Assembly (NCBI RefSeq): GCF_900177745.1
Contig: NZ_FXAR01000001.1
Coordinates: 310,001 to 374,000, forward strand
Length of the DNA stretch: 64,000 nt
DNA from: Corynebacterium pollutisoli
GTDB lineage: Bacteria > Actinomycetota > Actinomycetes > Mycobacteriales > Mycobacteriaceae
Direction of reading: 5' to 3'
Shown: piece after piece, positions 53,086-64,000 of the stretch
Layout of the letters: each line of letters starts with the position of its first letter
Position numbering within the stretch: position 1 is the stretch's first letter
Translations under genes and position numbers: made by a program
Notes under the pieces: model-generated
The model's input: the letters and a program-made list of their open reading frames with translations, nothing else
What the model was told of the DNA's origin: nothing
The model's database searches: none

Positions 53086-53117
53086 GGGGGTGCCTTCCGT
53101 GTGGTGTGGGGTTGATG

Positions 53118-54221
53118 TTAGCTGTCGGAGCGCCGGTAGAAGGGAAGCGCGACGGTCTCGACGGGGTGGCGCTTGCCGCGGATGTCCACCTCGAGGCTCA
53201 TGCCGGGTTCGGAGAACTCCGGGTGCAGGCGGGCCAGCGCGATGGGGTGGCCGAGGACGGGGGAGGGCTGGCCGGAGGTGACCACGCCGACCTTCTCGTC
53301 CTCGCGGAAGACCTCCGCACCCTCGCGGGCGGCGCGGCGGCCGAGGCCCTTGAGTCCGACGATGGCGGATTCCGGCTCCCTGCCGTCGAGGGCGGCGCGG
53401 CCGACGAAGTCCGCCTCCTTGCCGGCGAAGGCGCGGGCCATGCCGGCCTCCACCGGGGTGATGTCGGTGCCCAGCTCCTGGCCGTAGAGCGGCATGCCCG
53501 CCTCGAGACGCAGGGAGTCGCGGGCGGCCAGACCGGCGGGCAGCAGGTCGTAGGCGGCCCCGGCGTTGAGCAGGGCGTCCCACAGCTCGCCGGCCCCGGC
53601 GTTGGGGAGGTAGAGCTCGTAGCCGTCCTCGCCGGTGTAGCCGGTGCGGGCCAGCAGGACGTCGAAGCCGGCGACGTTGAGCGGGGCGGCCGAGTAGTAC
53701 TTCATGCCGCGGACGACGGTCTCGTCTTCCCCCGCGACGAGGTCGGCGATGATCTGCTCGGCGCGCGGGCCCTGGACGGCGATGAGGGCGGTGTCGAGGG
53801 ATTCGTCGGCCAGCTCCACGTCGAATCCCTCGGCGCGGGCCTGGAACGCCTCCCACACGACGTCGGTGTTGCCGGCGTTGGGCACGACGAGGTACTCGTC
53901 GTCGGCGAGGCGGTAGGAGATGAGGTCGTCGAGGATGCCGCCCTCCTCGTTGACGATCATCGAGTACTTCGCCTTACCCACCGGGATGGACGACAGCGTG
54001 GAGATGAGCGCATGATCGAGGAACTCGCCCGCCTGCGGGCCGGTCACCCGGATCTCGCCCATGTGGGACAGGTCGAAAAGGCCGGCGGTGGAGCGCACGG
54101 CGCGGTGCTCGTCGAGCTCATTGCCGTACTTGAGCGGCATCGTCCACGGACCGAAGGGGGTGAAGGAGGCGCCGAGATTCTCGTGGCGCTCGTGGAGGGG
54201 GCTGGTACGCAGATCAGACAC
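53118..54221 (-). CDS. gcvT: glycine cleavage system T protein (aminomethyltransferase)
   Basis: 367 residues. It transfers the methylene of the H-protein intermediate to tetrahydrofolate, releasing ammonia. Typical segments are FTPFGPWTMPLKYG, FDLSHMGEI, AKYSMIVNEEGGILDDLISYRL with the folate-site aspartate in ILDD, and ARTGYTGEDGYELY. The GTG start at 54221 is directly adjacent to the gcvP stop, which begins at 54222 on the plus-strand scale, so the pair has no spacer. Confidence 0.96.
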   Translation of the reverse strand: MSDLRTSPLHERHENLGASFTPFGPWTMPLKYGNELDEHRAVRSTAGLFDLSHMGEIRVTGPQAGEFLDHALISTLSSIPVGKAKYSMIVNEEGGILDDLISYRLADDEYLVVPNAGNTDVVWEAFQARAEGFDVELADESLDTALIAVQGPRAEQIIADLVAGEDETVVRGMKYYSAAPLNVAGFDVLLARTGYTGEDGYELYLPNAGAGELWDALLNAGAAYDLLPAGLAARDSLRLEAGMPLYGQELGTDITPVEAGMARAFAGKEADFVGRAALDGREPESAIVGLKGLGRRAAREGAEVFREDEKVGVVTSGQPSPVLGHPIALARLHPEFSEPGMSLEVDIRGKRHPVETVALPFYRRSDS

Positions 54222-57065
<2,844 letters not shown>

Positions 57066-57103
57066 GCGGGATCGACTCCTCGGTCGGGGATCTGATGACA
57101 CCA

Positions 57104-57109
57104 AGTATA
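57104..57109 (-). promoter_or_regulatory. -10 box of gcvP
   Basis: TATACT on the minus strand, about 38 nt before the gcvP start, giving a leader of roughly 30 nt. This is too short for a glycine riboswitch, and none is seen. Confidence 0.6.
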
Positions 57110-57111
57110 AG

Positions 57112-57142
57112 AAAAACCGCCACCCCGGCGGGGTGACGGTTT
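57112..57142 (-). terminator. Rho-independent terminator of E2 gene
   Basis: On the minus strand a 13-bp stem with one mismatch (57142-57130 with 57126-57114) ends in a T-run (AAAAA at 57112-57116 on the plus strand). It separates the E2 gene from the gcv unit. Confidence 0.85.
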
Positions 57143-57155
57143 CACTCAGCTCAGA

Positions 57156-59288
57156 CTAGAGATCCAGGTCGGACTGGAAGTCCGCGGTCTCCAGGCGGTC
57201 CTTGACGGTGGTGATGAAGCGACCTGCGTCGGCACCGTCGATAACCTGGTGGTCGTAGGTGAACGGCAGGTAGCACATCTGACGGATGGCGATCGAGTCG
57301 ACGCCGTCGTCGGTGACGACGACCGGACGCTTCTCGATGGCCGCGGTGCCCAGGATGCCGGCCTGCGGCGGGGTGAGCACCGGGGTGTCCAGCAGAGCAC
57401 CCTCGGAACCGATGTTGGTCACCGTGAAGGTGCCACCGGACAGATCGTCCGGGCGCAGCTTGCGGTTGCGGGCACGCTCGGCCAGGTCGGTGATGGCGTT
57501 GGCGATCTCCACCAGGGACAGATCCTGGGCCTTCTTGATGACCGGGACCAGCAGACCCTGCGGGGTGTCCACGGCGATGCCGATGTTGACGTCCGCGTGG
57601 TAGGTCATCTCCTTGGTCTCCGCGTTGTAGGACGCGTTGACGTTCGGGTGGGAGACCAGTGCCTCAGCGACAGCCTTGACGATGAACACCAGGTAGGTCG
57701 GGTTCGCACCGTGCTTGGAGACGAACGCCTCCTTCGCCTCCTTGCGCAGCTCCGCGACGCGGGTCATGTCGACTTCCTGGACATGGGTCAGCTGAGCGGA
57801 CTTCTGCAGGGACTCGATCATGGTCTTCGCCGTGATCTCGCGGATGCGGTTGACCTTCTGGGTGGTGCCGATGAGCTCGGCCTTCTCCGGATCCACGGAC
57901 TTGGTGGACCAGTTGGAGCGGGCACCCTTGTCCGCGGCCTGGTCGGCCTTGACGTCGGCGCCACCCTCGGCGGCGGCCAGGACGTCCTGCTTACGGATAC
58001 GGCCACCGACACCGGTGCCCTCGACCTTGGTCAGGTCGACGCCGTGCTTGTCGGCCAGCTTGCGGACCAGCGGGGTGACGTACGGGACGTCGGCGTTGGA
58101 CTTCTTCTCCGCCGGCTCCTCGGTCTGCTCGGCCTTGCGCTCAGCCTTCTTCTCAGCCTTGGGAGCCTCCTTCTTCGGCTCCTCCTTCTCGTTCTCCTCG
58201 GCGAGCTTCTCGGCCTCGGCCTGGGCGTCGTCGGTGTCCTTCTTGTCCTCGTCCTTGGCGTCCTTCTTGGCCGCCTTCTTCGGGGAACCGGAACCGACGC
58301 GGGCGATGACGGCGCCGACATCGACGGTGTCGTCCTCGTCCGCGAGGATCTCCAGCAGGGTGCCGGCGACCGGGGACGGGATCTCGGTGTCGACCTTGTC
58401 GGTGGAGACCTCGAGCAGCGGCTCGTCGACCTCGACGTTGTCGCCGACCTGCTTCAGCCACTGGGTGATGGTGCCCTCGGTGACGGACTCGCCCAGCTCC
58501 GGCATCTCGACGTCGGTGGAGTCACCGGAGACGTCCTCGTCCTCGGCGTCGTCCTCGTCGGCGTCAGCGGCCTCCTCGACGGTCTCGTTCTCGTCCTTGG
58601 ACTCCGCCTCCTCGATGGCCTCCTCGGACGGGACATCCTCGTCCTCGTCGTCAGCGGCGTCATCGGAGCCGGCGGCGTCGGCGTCACCGATACGGGCGAT
58701 GACCTCGCCCACATCGACGGTGTCGTCCTCGTCCGCGAGGATCTCCAGCAGGGTGCCGGCGACCGGGGACGGGATCTCGGTGTCGACCTTGTCGGTGGAG
58801 ACCTCAAGCAGCGGCTCATCGACCTCGACCGTGTCACCCACGGATTTCAGCCACTGGGTGATGGTGCCCTCGGTGACGGACTCGCCGAGCTCCGGCATCT
58901 CCACGTCGGTGGCCTTACCGGAGGACTTCGGAGCGGACTTCTTCTCCTCCTTCGGAGCGGACTTCTTCTCCTCCTTCGGAGCCTCCTCCTTCGCCTCGGC
59001 CTCAGACTCAGCCTCAGCGTCGTCGGACTCATCAGAGGAAGCCTCCTCGCCCTCCTCGCCGATGACGGCGATGACGGAACCGACGTCCACCGTGTCGTCC
59101 TCCTCGGCCTTGATCTCCAGCAGGACGCCGGCCTTGGGGGAGGGGATCTCGGTGTCGACCTTGTCGGTGGAGACCTCAAGCAGCGGCTCGTCGACCTCGA
59201 CGCGGTCGCCGACCTGCTTCAGCCACTGGGTGATGGTGCCTTCGGTGACGGATTCGCCCAGTTCGGGCATCTCTACGGAGAACGCCAT
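57156..59288 (-). CDS. sucB: dihydrolipoamide acyltransferase E2 with three lipoyl domains
   Basis: 710 residues. Three lipoyl domains carry Lys43, Lys167 and Lys298, each in [12 protein letters not shown]. They are joined by long Glu/Asp/Lys/Ala-rich linkers. A peripheral-subunit-binding domain follows (about 400-440, [16 protein letters not shown]), then the catalytic core ending in [11 protein letters not shown] with His680 and Asp684. In corynebacteria this single E2 (named SucB or AceF) serves the mixed pyruvate/2-oxoglutarate dehydrogenase supercomplex with AceE and OdhA. Lipoylation genes and gcv genes follow on the same strand behind a terminator. Confidence 0.95.
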   Translation of the reverse strand: MAFSVEMPELGESVTEGTITQWLKQVGDRVEVDEPLLEVSTDKVDTEIPSPKAGVLLEIKAEEDDTVDVGSVIAVIGEEGEEASSDESDDAEAESEAEAKEEAPKEEKKSAPKEEKKSAPKSSGKATDVEMPELGESVTEGTITQWLKSVGDTVEVDEPLLEVSTDKVDTEIPSPVAGTLLEILADEDDTVDVGEVIARIGDADAAGSDDAADDEDEDVPSEEAIEEAESKDENETVEEAADADEDDAEDEDVSGDSTDVEMPELGESVTEGTITQWLKQVGDNVEVDEPLLEVSTDKVDTEIPSPVAGTLLEILADEDDTVDVGAVIARVGSGSPKKAAKKDAKDEDKKDTDDAQAEAEKLAEENEKEEPKKEAPKAEKKAERKAEQTEEPAEKKSNADVPYVTPLVRKLADKHGVDLTKVEGTGVGGRIRKQDVLAAAEGGADVKADQAADKGARSNWSTKSVDPEKAELIGTTQKVNRIREITAKTMIESLQKSAQLTHVQEVDMTRVAELRKEAKEAFVSKHGANPTYLVFIVKAVAEALVSHPNVNASYNAETKEMTYHADVNIGIAVDTPQGLLVPVIKKAQDLSLVEIANAITDLAERARNRKLRPDDLSGGTFTVTNIGSEGALLDTPVLTPPQAGILGTAAIEKRPVVVTDDGVDSIAIRQMCYLPFTYDHQVIDGADAGRFITTVKDRLETADFQSDLDL
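58318..58412. repeat. 95-bp direct repeat, copy in third lipoyl domain
   Basis: This 95-nt stretch is identical to 58711-58805. Both encode the C-terminal part of a lipoyl domain. The first domain's corresponding stretch (about 59083-59178) is diverged. Confidence 0.9.
58711..58805. repeat. 95-bp direct repeat, copy in second lipoyl domain
   Basis: Identical over 95 nt to 58318-58412, including third codon positions, which points to recent duplication or gene conversion between domains 2 and 3. Confidence 0.9.
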
Positions 59289-59393
59289 AGTGTTTCTGAC
59301 TCCTCGAAAGTCGTTTGTTGATCGATAGCTAATAGACCCAAGCGTACCGGGGTTTGAACAGCCGGGTATCCAGTGCCCCTACAATTGTAAGGC

Positions 59394-59786
59394 GTGTTCA
59401 ATCTATTCGGTCGCAACAAGTCCCGGGGTGGTCTCCGGCCCCCGCGTGCCCCCGGCGAGACCATCCGCGCGGAGGACGCCGACCATCTCCGCGCCTGGTG
59501 CCGGGGGAAGGCCTTCGTCGAGGCCTACGTCGAGCCCGAGACCGTGGTCAATGAGATGTCCGTCGTGCTGGTCGACGAACACGGTGACTTCACCCGCCGC
59601 CGCATCGGTGGTCCCAAGGGCATCGACGCCCTGCGGAAGCTGCTCAGTGTCCCCGTCTTCGACGTGGAGGAGACCGGGTACCCCCAGCGCATGCGCGAGC
59701 GCATCGAACGCGACCGCATCCTGCGCAAGCGCGAGGAACAGAAGCGCCGCCGGGCGGCCTTTGAACGGGGCGAGCTGCCGGACTGA
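59394..59786 (+). CDS. conserved hypothetical protein
   Basis: 130 residues. A basic N-terminus (FNLFGRNKSRGGLRPPRAPGE) leads to a compact alpha/beta region (DHLRAWCRGKAFVEAYVEPETVVNEMSVVLVDEHGDFTRR) and a strongly basic helical C-terminus (RERIERDRILRKREEQKRRR). It matches a conserved corynebacterial family encoded between sucB and pepA. No enzymatic motif is visible. GTG 59394 is 8 nt after TACAAT (59380-59385). It is divergent from the E2 gene. Confidence 0.82.
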   Translation: MFNLFGRNKSRGGLRPPRAPGETIRAEDADHLRAWCRGKAFVEAYVEPETVVNEMSVVLVDEHGDFTRRRIGGPKGIDALRKLLSVPVFDVEETGYPQRMRERIERDRILRKREEQKRRRAAFERGELPD

Positions 59787-59799
59787 GGCGAGAAAGGGA

Positions 59800-59829
59800 A
59801 TATCCCCCAGGCACATGCCTGGGGGATAT
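59800..59829. terminator. perfect bidirectional hairpin
   Basis: ATATCCCCCAGGCA (59800-59813) is perfectly complementary to 59816-59829. It lies between the convergent stops of the 130-residue protein and pepA. Confidence 0.8.
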
Positions 59830-59841
59830 GCGCGACGGAAC

Positions 59842-61323
59842 CTACTCCCCGGCGATGTCCGCCAGCAGGGAGAGGAAGGTGCGCACGGGAACGCCCGTGG
59901 CGCGCTTCGGGGTGTAGCCGTGGACAGAACCGGAGTTGAAGGAGGGGCCGGCGATGTCCAGGTGGGCCCACTCGATGCCCTCGTCGATGAACTTCGACAG
60001 GTAGAGGCCGGCGTACTCCATGCCGCCCCAGCGGGTGTTGTCCACGTTTCGGATGTCCGCGGTGGGGGACTTGATGGTCTCCTCGTGCTCCTCCAGCAGC
60101 GGCATCGCCCAGGCCGGTTCGCCGAGGGAGCGGCCGACCTCGGCGACGCGGTCGCGGAACTCGTCGGAGCCCATGACGCCGGTGGTGCGGGTGCCCAGGG
60201 CGATCATCTGCGCGCCGGTGAGGGTGGCCACCTCGAGGAGGTAGTCGGGGTTGTCCTCGGAGGCGCGGGCGAGGGCGTCGGCGAGGACGATGCGGCCCTC
60301 GGCGTCGGTGTTGATGATCTCGGAGGTGGTGCCGCCGTAGTGGGTGATCACGTCACCGGGGCGGGTGGCCAGGCCGTCGGGCATGTTCTCGGCGAGCGGC
60401 AGGGTGGCGGTGATGCGCACCGGCAGCTTCAGCTTCGCGGCGGCCAGCACGGTGGCGGCGACGGCGGCTGAGCCACCCATGTCGGAGATCATGTTCTCCA
60501 TGTTCGCGCCGGGCTTGAGCGAGATGCCGCCGGTGTCGAAGGTGATGCCCTTGCCCACCATGGCGACGGCCTTCGCGGCCTTGCGCGGTGCCCAGGTCAG
60601 GCGCACGAGGCGCGGGGCGCGGGCGGAGCCGCGGCCGACGGCGAGGATGCCGCCGAAGCCCTGCTTCTCCAGGTCCTGCTCGTCGAGGACCTCGACCTTG
60701 ACGCCCGCCTCGCGGGCTGCGTCGGAGAGCACCGCGGCGTAGGACTCGGGGTAGAGGTGCGAGGAGGGGGTGTTGACGAGGTCGCGGGCGAAGGCGACGG
60801 CCTCCGCGGTGGTCACCGCGGTCTCGAACTCCTTCTTCTCGCCGGCGACGAACACGAGCTTCTCGACGCCGCCGTTGTCCTTCTCCTCCTCACTGCGGAT
60901 ACCGCGGTAGTGGTACGCACCGAGGATGAGGCCCTCGACGGCCGGCGCGAGGCCGAACACGCCGAGCGAGGTGGCGACGGTGCCCAGGCCCTTGAGAGAA
61001 CGGGCGGCGCACCCGGCGGCGCGGCGCACGGTCTCGTCGTCCAGCTCCTCCGGGTCACCCAGGCCGACGGCGATGACGGAGATCTCCTCGAAGGGGACGC
61101 GGGTGATCTCGTTCGCCTTGCCCTTCGCGCCGACGGCGGTGAGGTGGGCGAGGACCTGGCGGGAGGCGGCGTCGTCGAGCAGCGCGGAGGTGGGCAGCTC
61201 GGGGCCGTTCTCGCCGCACAGGAGAGGAACGAGCAGGGCGTCGGTCTTCTTCGGGGCCTTCTTCGCCAGCTCGACGGCGGGGGTGGTGCCGCGGGCCGGA
61301 AGCGTGATCGTGGTTTTCGCCAT
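59842..61323 (-). CDS. pepA: leucyl aminopeptidase (M17)
   Basis: 493 residues. The C-terminal catalytic domain has the M17 signature NTDAEGRI (about 338-345), metal-binding GKGITFDTGGISLKP with lysine and aspartate ligands, and MGGSAAVAA. The N-terminal domain is of the usual size. It removes N-terminal amino acids using two metal ions and forms hexamers. AGGAGG precedes ATG 61323. It is divergent from ilvE, as in C. glutamicum. Confidence 0.95.
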   Translation of the reverse strand: MAKTTITLPARGTTPAVELAKKAPKKTDALLVPLLCGENGPELPTSALLDDAASRQVLAHLTAVGAKGKANEITRVPFEEISVIAVGLGDPEELDDETVRRAAGCAARSLKGLGTVATSLGVFGLAPAVEGLILGAYHYRGIRSEEEKDNGGVEKLVFVAGEKKEFETAVTTAEAVAFARDLVNTPSSHLYPESYAAVLSDAAREAGVKVEVLDEQDLEKQGFGGILAVGRGSARAPRLVRLTWAPRKAAKAVAMVGKGITFDTGGISLKPGANMENMISDMGGSAAVAATVLAAAKLKLPVRITATLPLAENMPDGLATRPGDVITHYGGTTSEIINTDAEGRIVLADALARASEDNPDYLLEVATLTGAQMIALGTRTTGVMGSDEFRDRVAEVGRSLGEPAWAMPLLEEHEETIKSPTADIRNVDNTRWGGMEYAGLYLSKFIDEGIEWAHLDIAGPSFNSGSVHGYTPKRATGVPVRTFLSLLADIAGE

Positions 61324-61391
61324 AGATATTTCCTCCTGGACGTGGAACGGGATGTGTCCAGCTTATAGAGATCACCACACCGGTGTCGGTG

Positions 61392-61397
61392 TAGCGT
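61392..61397 (+). promoter_or_regulatory. -10 box of ilvE
   Basis: TAGCGT ends 7 nt before ATG 61405, giving a leaderless-type start. Confidence 0.5.
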
Positions 61398-61404
61398 TGT
61401 CCGC

Positions 61405-62511
61405 ATGACGTCTCTCAACTTCACCGTGAACCGCACGAGCACCCCGACGTCCGATGAGGCGCGCGAGGAGATTCTGCGGAATCCGCGGTTCGGCAAGAAT
61501 TTCACCGATCACATGGTCACCATTGAGTGGACCGAGGAGAAGGGCTGGCACGACGCACGCGTGCGCCCCTACGAGGCGATCCCCATGGACCCGGCGACCA
61601 CGGTGTTCCATTACGGCCAGGCGATCTTCGAGGGCATCAAGGCGTACCGCCAGCCGGACGGCTCCATCGCCACCTTCCGCCCTGAGCGCAACGCCGAGCG
61701 CATGCAGCGTTCCGCCACCCGTATGGCGATGCCGCCGCTGCCCACCGAGGACTTCCTCGAGGCCATCCGCCTGCTTGTCGACGTCGACCGCGACTGGGTC
61801 CCCGCCGCCGGCGGCGAGGCCAGCCTCTACCTGCGCCCCTTCATGATCTCCACCGAGGTCTCCCTGGGCGTCAGCCCGGCGAACAGGTACACCTTCTTCG
61901 TCATCGCCTCGCCCGTCGGCGCCTACTTCACCGGTGGCGTCAAGCCGGTCTCCGTGTGGCTGAGCGAGGACTACGTCCGCGCCGCGCCGGGTGGTACCGG
62001 TGCCGCCAAGTTCGCCGGCAACTACGCCGCCTCCCTGCTCGCGCAGGCCCAGGCGGAGGAGAAGGGCTGCGATCAGGTCGTGTGGCTCGACGCCATCGAG
62101 CACACCTACATCGAGGAGATGGGTGGCATGAACCTGTTCTTCGTGTACGGCTCGGGCGAGGACGCGCGGATCGTCACCCCGGCGCTGTCCGGCTCCCTGC
62201 TCGCCGGCGTCACCCGTGACTCGCTGCTGCAGGTCGCCCGCGACCTGGGCTACGAGACGGAGGAGAGGAAGATCTCCAAGTTCGAGTGGCGCGACGACGT
62301 CGCCTCCGGTGCCATGACCGAGGCCATGGCCTGCGGTACGGCCGCCGTCATCACCCCGGTCGGCCGCGTGCTGTCCAACCACGGCGAATTCGAGATCAAC
62401 GGCAACCAGCCGGGTGACATCACCATGGCCATGCGCGAGCGTCTCACCCACATCCAGCGCGGTGAGTACGAGGACACCCACGGCTGGGTGCACACGCTCG
62501 TCGAGGCCTAA
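61405..62511 (+). CDS. ilvE: branched-chain amino acid aminotransferase
   Basis: 368 residues of PLP fold type IV. It catalyses the last step of valine, leucine and isoleucine synthesis. The PLP lysine is Lys202 in GAAKFAGNYA. Other family blocks are FHYGQAIFEGIKAYR, LYLRPFM, EEMGGMNLFFV and EAMACGTAAVI. Its stop overlaps the convergent cobT stop by four bases. The TAGCGT box indicates a leaderless message. Confidence 0.96.
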   Translation: MTSLNFTVNRTSTPTSDEAREEILRNPRFGKNFTDHMVTIEWTEEKGWHDARVRPYEAIPMDPATTVFHYGQAIFEGIKAYRQPDGSIATFRPERNAERMQRSATRMAMPPLPTEDFLEAIRLLVDVDRDWVPAAGGEASLYLRPFMISTEVSLGVSPANRYTFFVIASPVGAYFTGGVKPVSVWLSEDYVRAAPGGTGAAKFAGNYAASLLAQAQAEEKGCDQVVWLDAIEHTYIEEMGGMNLFFVYGSGEDARIVTPALSGSLLAGVTRDSLLQVARDLGYETEERKISKFEWRDDVASGAMTEAMACGTAAVITPVGRVLSNHGEFEINGNQPGDITMAMRERLTHIQRGEYEDTHGWVHTLVEA

Positions 62512-63488
62512 TCAGCCTGCAGCGCGGCGGCCGCCTGCACCAGCGGGAGGGCCGCCAGCGCGCCGACCCCCTGGCCGGCGTTCATGTCCAGGGCCACCAG
62601 GGGGGTGAGCTCGAGGGCCTGCAGCGCGATGAGGTGCGCGGGCTCCGGGGTCAGCTGGCCGGCCTGGCACCAGGCGCGGACCCCGGGGGAGAGACGTTCC
62701 GCCAGGTAGGCGGCGACGGCGACGGGGGCACCGTCGAGAAGCAGGGGAGTGCGGCGGGCCGCGGACCGGGCGATGAACGCGGTGAGCGCCACGAGGTCGG
62801 GGGACCCGATCCGGCGCAGCACCTCCTCCGGCTCGTCGGTGGTGCCGCGGACGCGGAACATCGCGTCGCGGATCGCCTCGACCTTGATCTTCCACAGCTC
62901 GTCGGTGGTACCGGCCCCCGGCCCGACGACCGCGACGGGCTCCGTTCCCGTGAACGCGCCGAGCAGGGCCGCGGCGACGGTGGTGTTGCCCACGCCGAGG
63001 TCGCCTGGAATGAGCAGGTCAGCGCCGGAGTCGATCTCCTGGTCGGCGACACGGCGGCCGATCTCCACGGCGCGGGCGTACTGCTCCGCGTCCATGGCGT
63101 CCTCGACGTCGATGGCCCCGGTGGAGCGCGCCACGCGCTCCTCCCCCCAGGCCTCGTGGTCGAGGGATACGTCCACGACGCGTACCGACGCCCCCGTCGC
63201 CCGCGCCAGCACGTTCACCGGGCCGGCCCCGGACTCGATCTCCGCCGCGCGCTCCACGGAATGCCCCGCGGGGAGCAGCGACATGCCGCGCTGCGCCACA
63301 CCGTGATCACCCGCGAAGACGACCACCCGGCAGCGGCGCAGCGGCTGCGGGGGGTGAACCCCCTGGCAGGCGGCGATCCAGGCACCCAGCTCACGCAGGC
63401 GGCCCGTGCCGGAGTCCGCGCTCGCGGTGAGGGAGGCCTCCCCGGCGGATGCGTCGGGGGCGGTGATCGGCGTGGCGTCGATAAGCAT
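62508..63488 (-). CDS. cobT: CobT-like nicotinate-nucleotide:dimethylbenzimidazole phosphoribosyltransferase
   Basis: 326 residues. It should activate the lower cobamide ligand as alpha-ribazole phosphate. FAGDHGVA, GDLGVGNTTVAAALLGA and a C-terminal LDMNAGQGVGALAAL correspond to the family motifs. Two differ from the usual form: GEMGIGNT appears as GDLGVGNT, and the catalytic glutamate of GEGSGA appears as glutamine (GQGVGA). Activity is therefore uncertain. The ATG at 63488 is 6 nt after TAAGGT (63495-63500 on this strand) and lies within the iterated word GTCGATAAGC. No other cobalamin gene is in the window. Confidence 0.85.
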   Translation of the reverse strand: MLIDATPITAPDASAGEASLTASADSGTGRLRELGAWIAACQGVHPPQPLRRCRVVVFAGDHGVAQRGMSLLPAGHSVERAAEIESGAGPVNVLARATGASVRVVDVSLDHEAWGEERVARSTGAIDVEDAMDAEQYARAVEIGRRVADQEIDSGADLLIPGDLGVGNTTVAAALLGAFTGTEPVAVVGPGAGTTDELWKIKVEAIRDAMFRVRGTTDEPEEVLRRIGSPDLVALTAFIARSAARRTPLLLDGAPVAVAAYLAERLSPGVRAWCQAGQLTPEPAHLIALQALELTPLVALDMNAGQGVGALAALPLVQAAAALQAD

Positions 63489-63490
63489 GG

Positions 63491-64000
63491 CTACACCTTA
63501 TCGCCGACGGCGACGCGCGGCTTCGGCGAACGCCACTTCCGCGGCTGCGTCATGCGGGAGTAGGCGTAGAAGCCCAGACCCAGGCCGGTGGCGGTGGTGT
63601 CCGGGAACTTCTCGCGGACCGCCTTGTTCGCGGCCGAACCGGCCCACACGCCCTCGATGAAGAAGACCACCATGAGCGCCATGGCGATGAGCGACATGAT
63701 GTTGGCGAAGGTCGGCGCGAACGTGCCGATGAACATGATCACCAGCAGGCCGAGCGCCACCGGGAGGACCCAGTTGTTGATGAAACGGCGGGAGTCCACC
63801 CAGTCGCGGACGAAACGACGCTCCACGCCCTGGTCGCGGGGGAGGAGGTAGCGCTCGTCGCCGGAGTCCATCGCCTTCTGCACCTCACGCTGGTGCCTCC
63901 GGTTCTCTTCCCGCTCCTTGTTCTTGTACGCCTTCCACTCCTCCTTGGACATGGACTTCTTCAGTTCCTTGCGCTGCGCGCTGGCCTGGGCCTGGGAACG
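63491..64000 (-). CDS. DUF3043 membrane protein (5' end outside window)
   Basis: At least 169 residues are visible, and the frame stays open to the end of the window (RSQAQASAQRKELKKS before an internal ATG at 63952), so the start lies beyond it. KELKKSMSKEEWKAYK is a normal part of DUF3043 proteins, confirming the longer form. After a charged region with DSGDERYLLPRDQG, the conserved RRFVRDWVDSRR leads to two membrane helices (NNWVLPVALGLLVIMFIG and SLIAMALMVVFFIEGVW) and a short C-terminal tail. The function is unknown; the family is near-universal in actinobacteria. Confidence 0.88.
   Translation of the reverse strand, partial: RSQAQASAQRKELKKSMSKEEWKAYKNKEREENRRHQREVQKAMDSGDERYLLPRDQGVERRFVRDWVDSRRFINNWVLPVALGLLVIMFIGTFAPTFANIMSLIAMALMVVFFIEGVWAGSAANKAVREKFPDTTATGLGLGFYAYSRMTQPRKWRSPKPRVAVGDKV

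Noticed and set aside
57066..57155. Glycine riboswitch upstream of gcvP
   Set aside because: The space between the E2 terminator and the gcvP start leaves a leader of about 30 nt, too short for the aptamer.
57900..59288. CRISPR-like regularly spaced repeats
   Set aside because: The repeats are in-frame lipoyl domains with coding linkers, not short repeats with unique spacers.
57249..59321. A 690-codon open frame opposite the E2 gene
   Set aside because: Its Leu/Gly/Val repeats mirror the lipoyl and acidic linker repeats of E2 on the other strand; not a separate protein.

Overview
The window is a gene-dense, G+C-rich chromosomal segment (roughly two-thirds G+C by eye) from a high-GC actinobacterium, almost certainly a Corynebacterium. 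The evidence is the combination of homodimeric aceE, glnA with glnA2-glnE, a three-lipoyl-domain E2 (sucB/aceF), lipA-lipB, pepA, ilvE, cobT, thrC, the RNase H/phosphatase fusion beside rnpB, many DUF families typical of the genus (DUF1206, DUF3043, DUF3052, DUF4191), and very frequent start codons placed 6-8 nt after a TANNNT box, as in leaderless corynebacterial transcripts. I see no phage, IS element, CRISPR array or rRNA operon. The gene cut by the left edge and the one cut by the right edge are both incomplete.

Layout. 1-3.2 kb: alpha/beta hydrolase, beta-lactamase-fold hydrolase, DUF1707 protein and a frameshifted gene. 3.3-8.4 kb: aceE, DUF3052, tRNA-Val(UAC) and two tandem paralogues. 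8.4-14.6 kb: SURF1, a phosphatase pair, a DUF4274 gene, Nif3, zinc ribbon, RNase H/phosphatase fusion and rnpB. 14.6-22.7 kb: RHH protein, MetX-like hydrolase, RNB ribonuclease, DJ-1/PfpI, a degenerate galactokinase, CYTH-CHAD and DUF2786. 22.9-27.3 kb: glnA2-glnE. 27.4-30.9 kb: small genes, an ABC-type ATPase, an Excalibur lipoprotein and an MFS carrier. 31-37 kb: thrC, a tiny gene, a trypsin-like protease, a very unusual exonuclease/BRCT/sigma-4-like fusion and a NUDIX protein. 37-43.2 kb: PhnA-like protein, a second glutamine synthetase paired with an ornithine-cyclodeaminase-like protein, and a zinc/manganese ABC importer. 43.2-47.7 kb: DUF1206, twin FMN reductases, two truncated regulators and glnA. 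47.8-59.3 kb: RDD protein, AspT-like carrier, DUF4191, lipA, lipB, gcvH, gcvT, gcvP and the E2 gene. 59.4-64 kb: small conserved protein, pepA, ilvE, cobT and DUF3043.

The genes fall into linked themes. Nitrogen: three glutamine synthetases and their adenylyltransferase. Lipoate-dependent metabolism: PDH E1, the lipoylated E2, the glycine cleavage system and both lipoylation enzymes, with gcvPTH-lipBA reading as one unit. Amino acids: thrC, ilvE, pepA.

The most striking non-gene signal is a short word, GCTTNTCGACG in either orientation. I find its 10-base core 33 times in 64 kb, where under one would be expected by chance. It occurs in several reading frames and in intergenic DNA. The most unusual gene is the 1043-residue fusion at 33392-36523.
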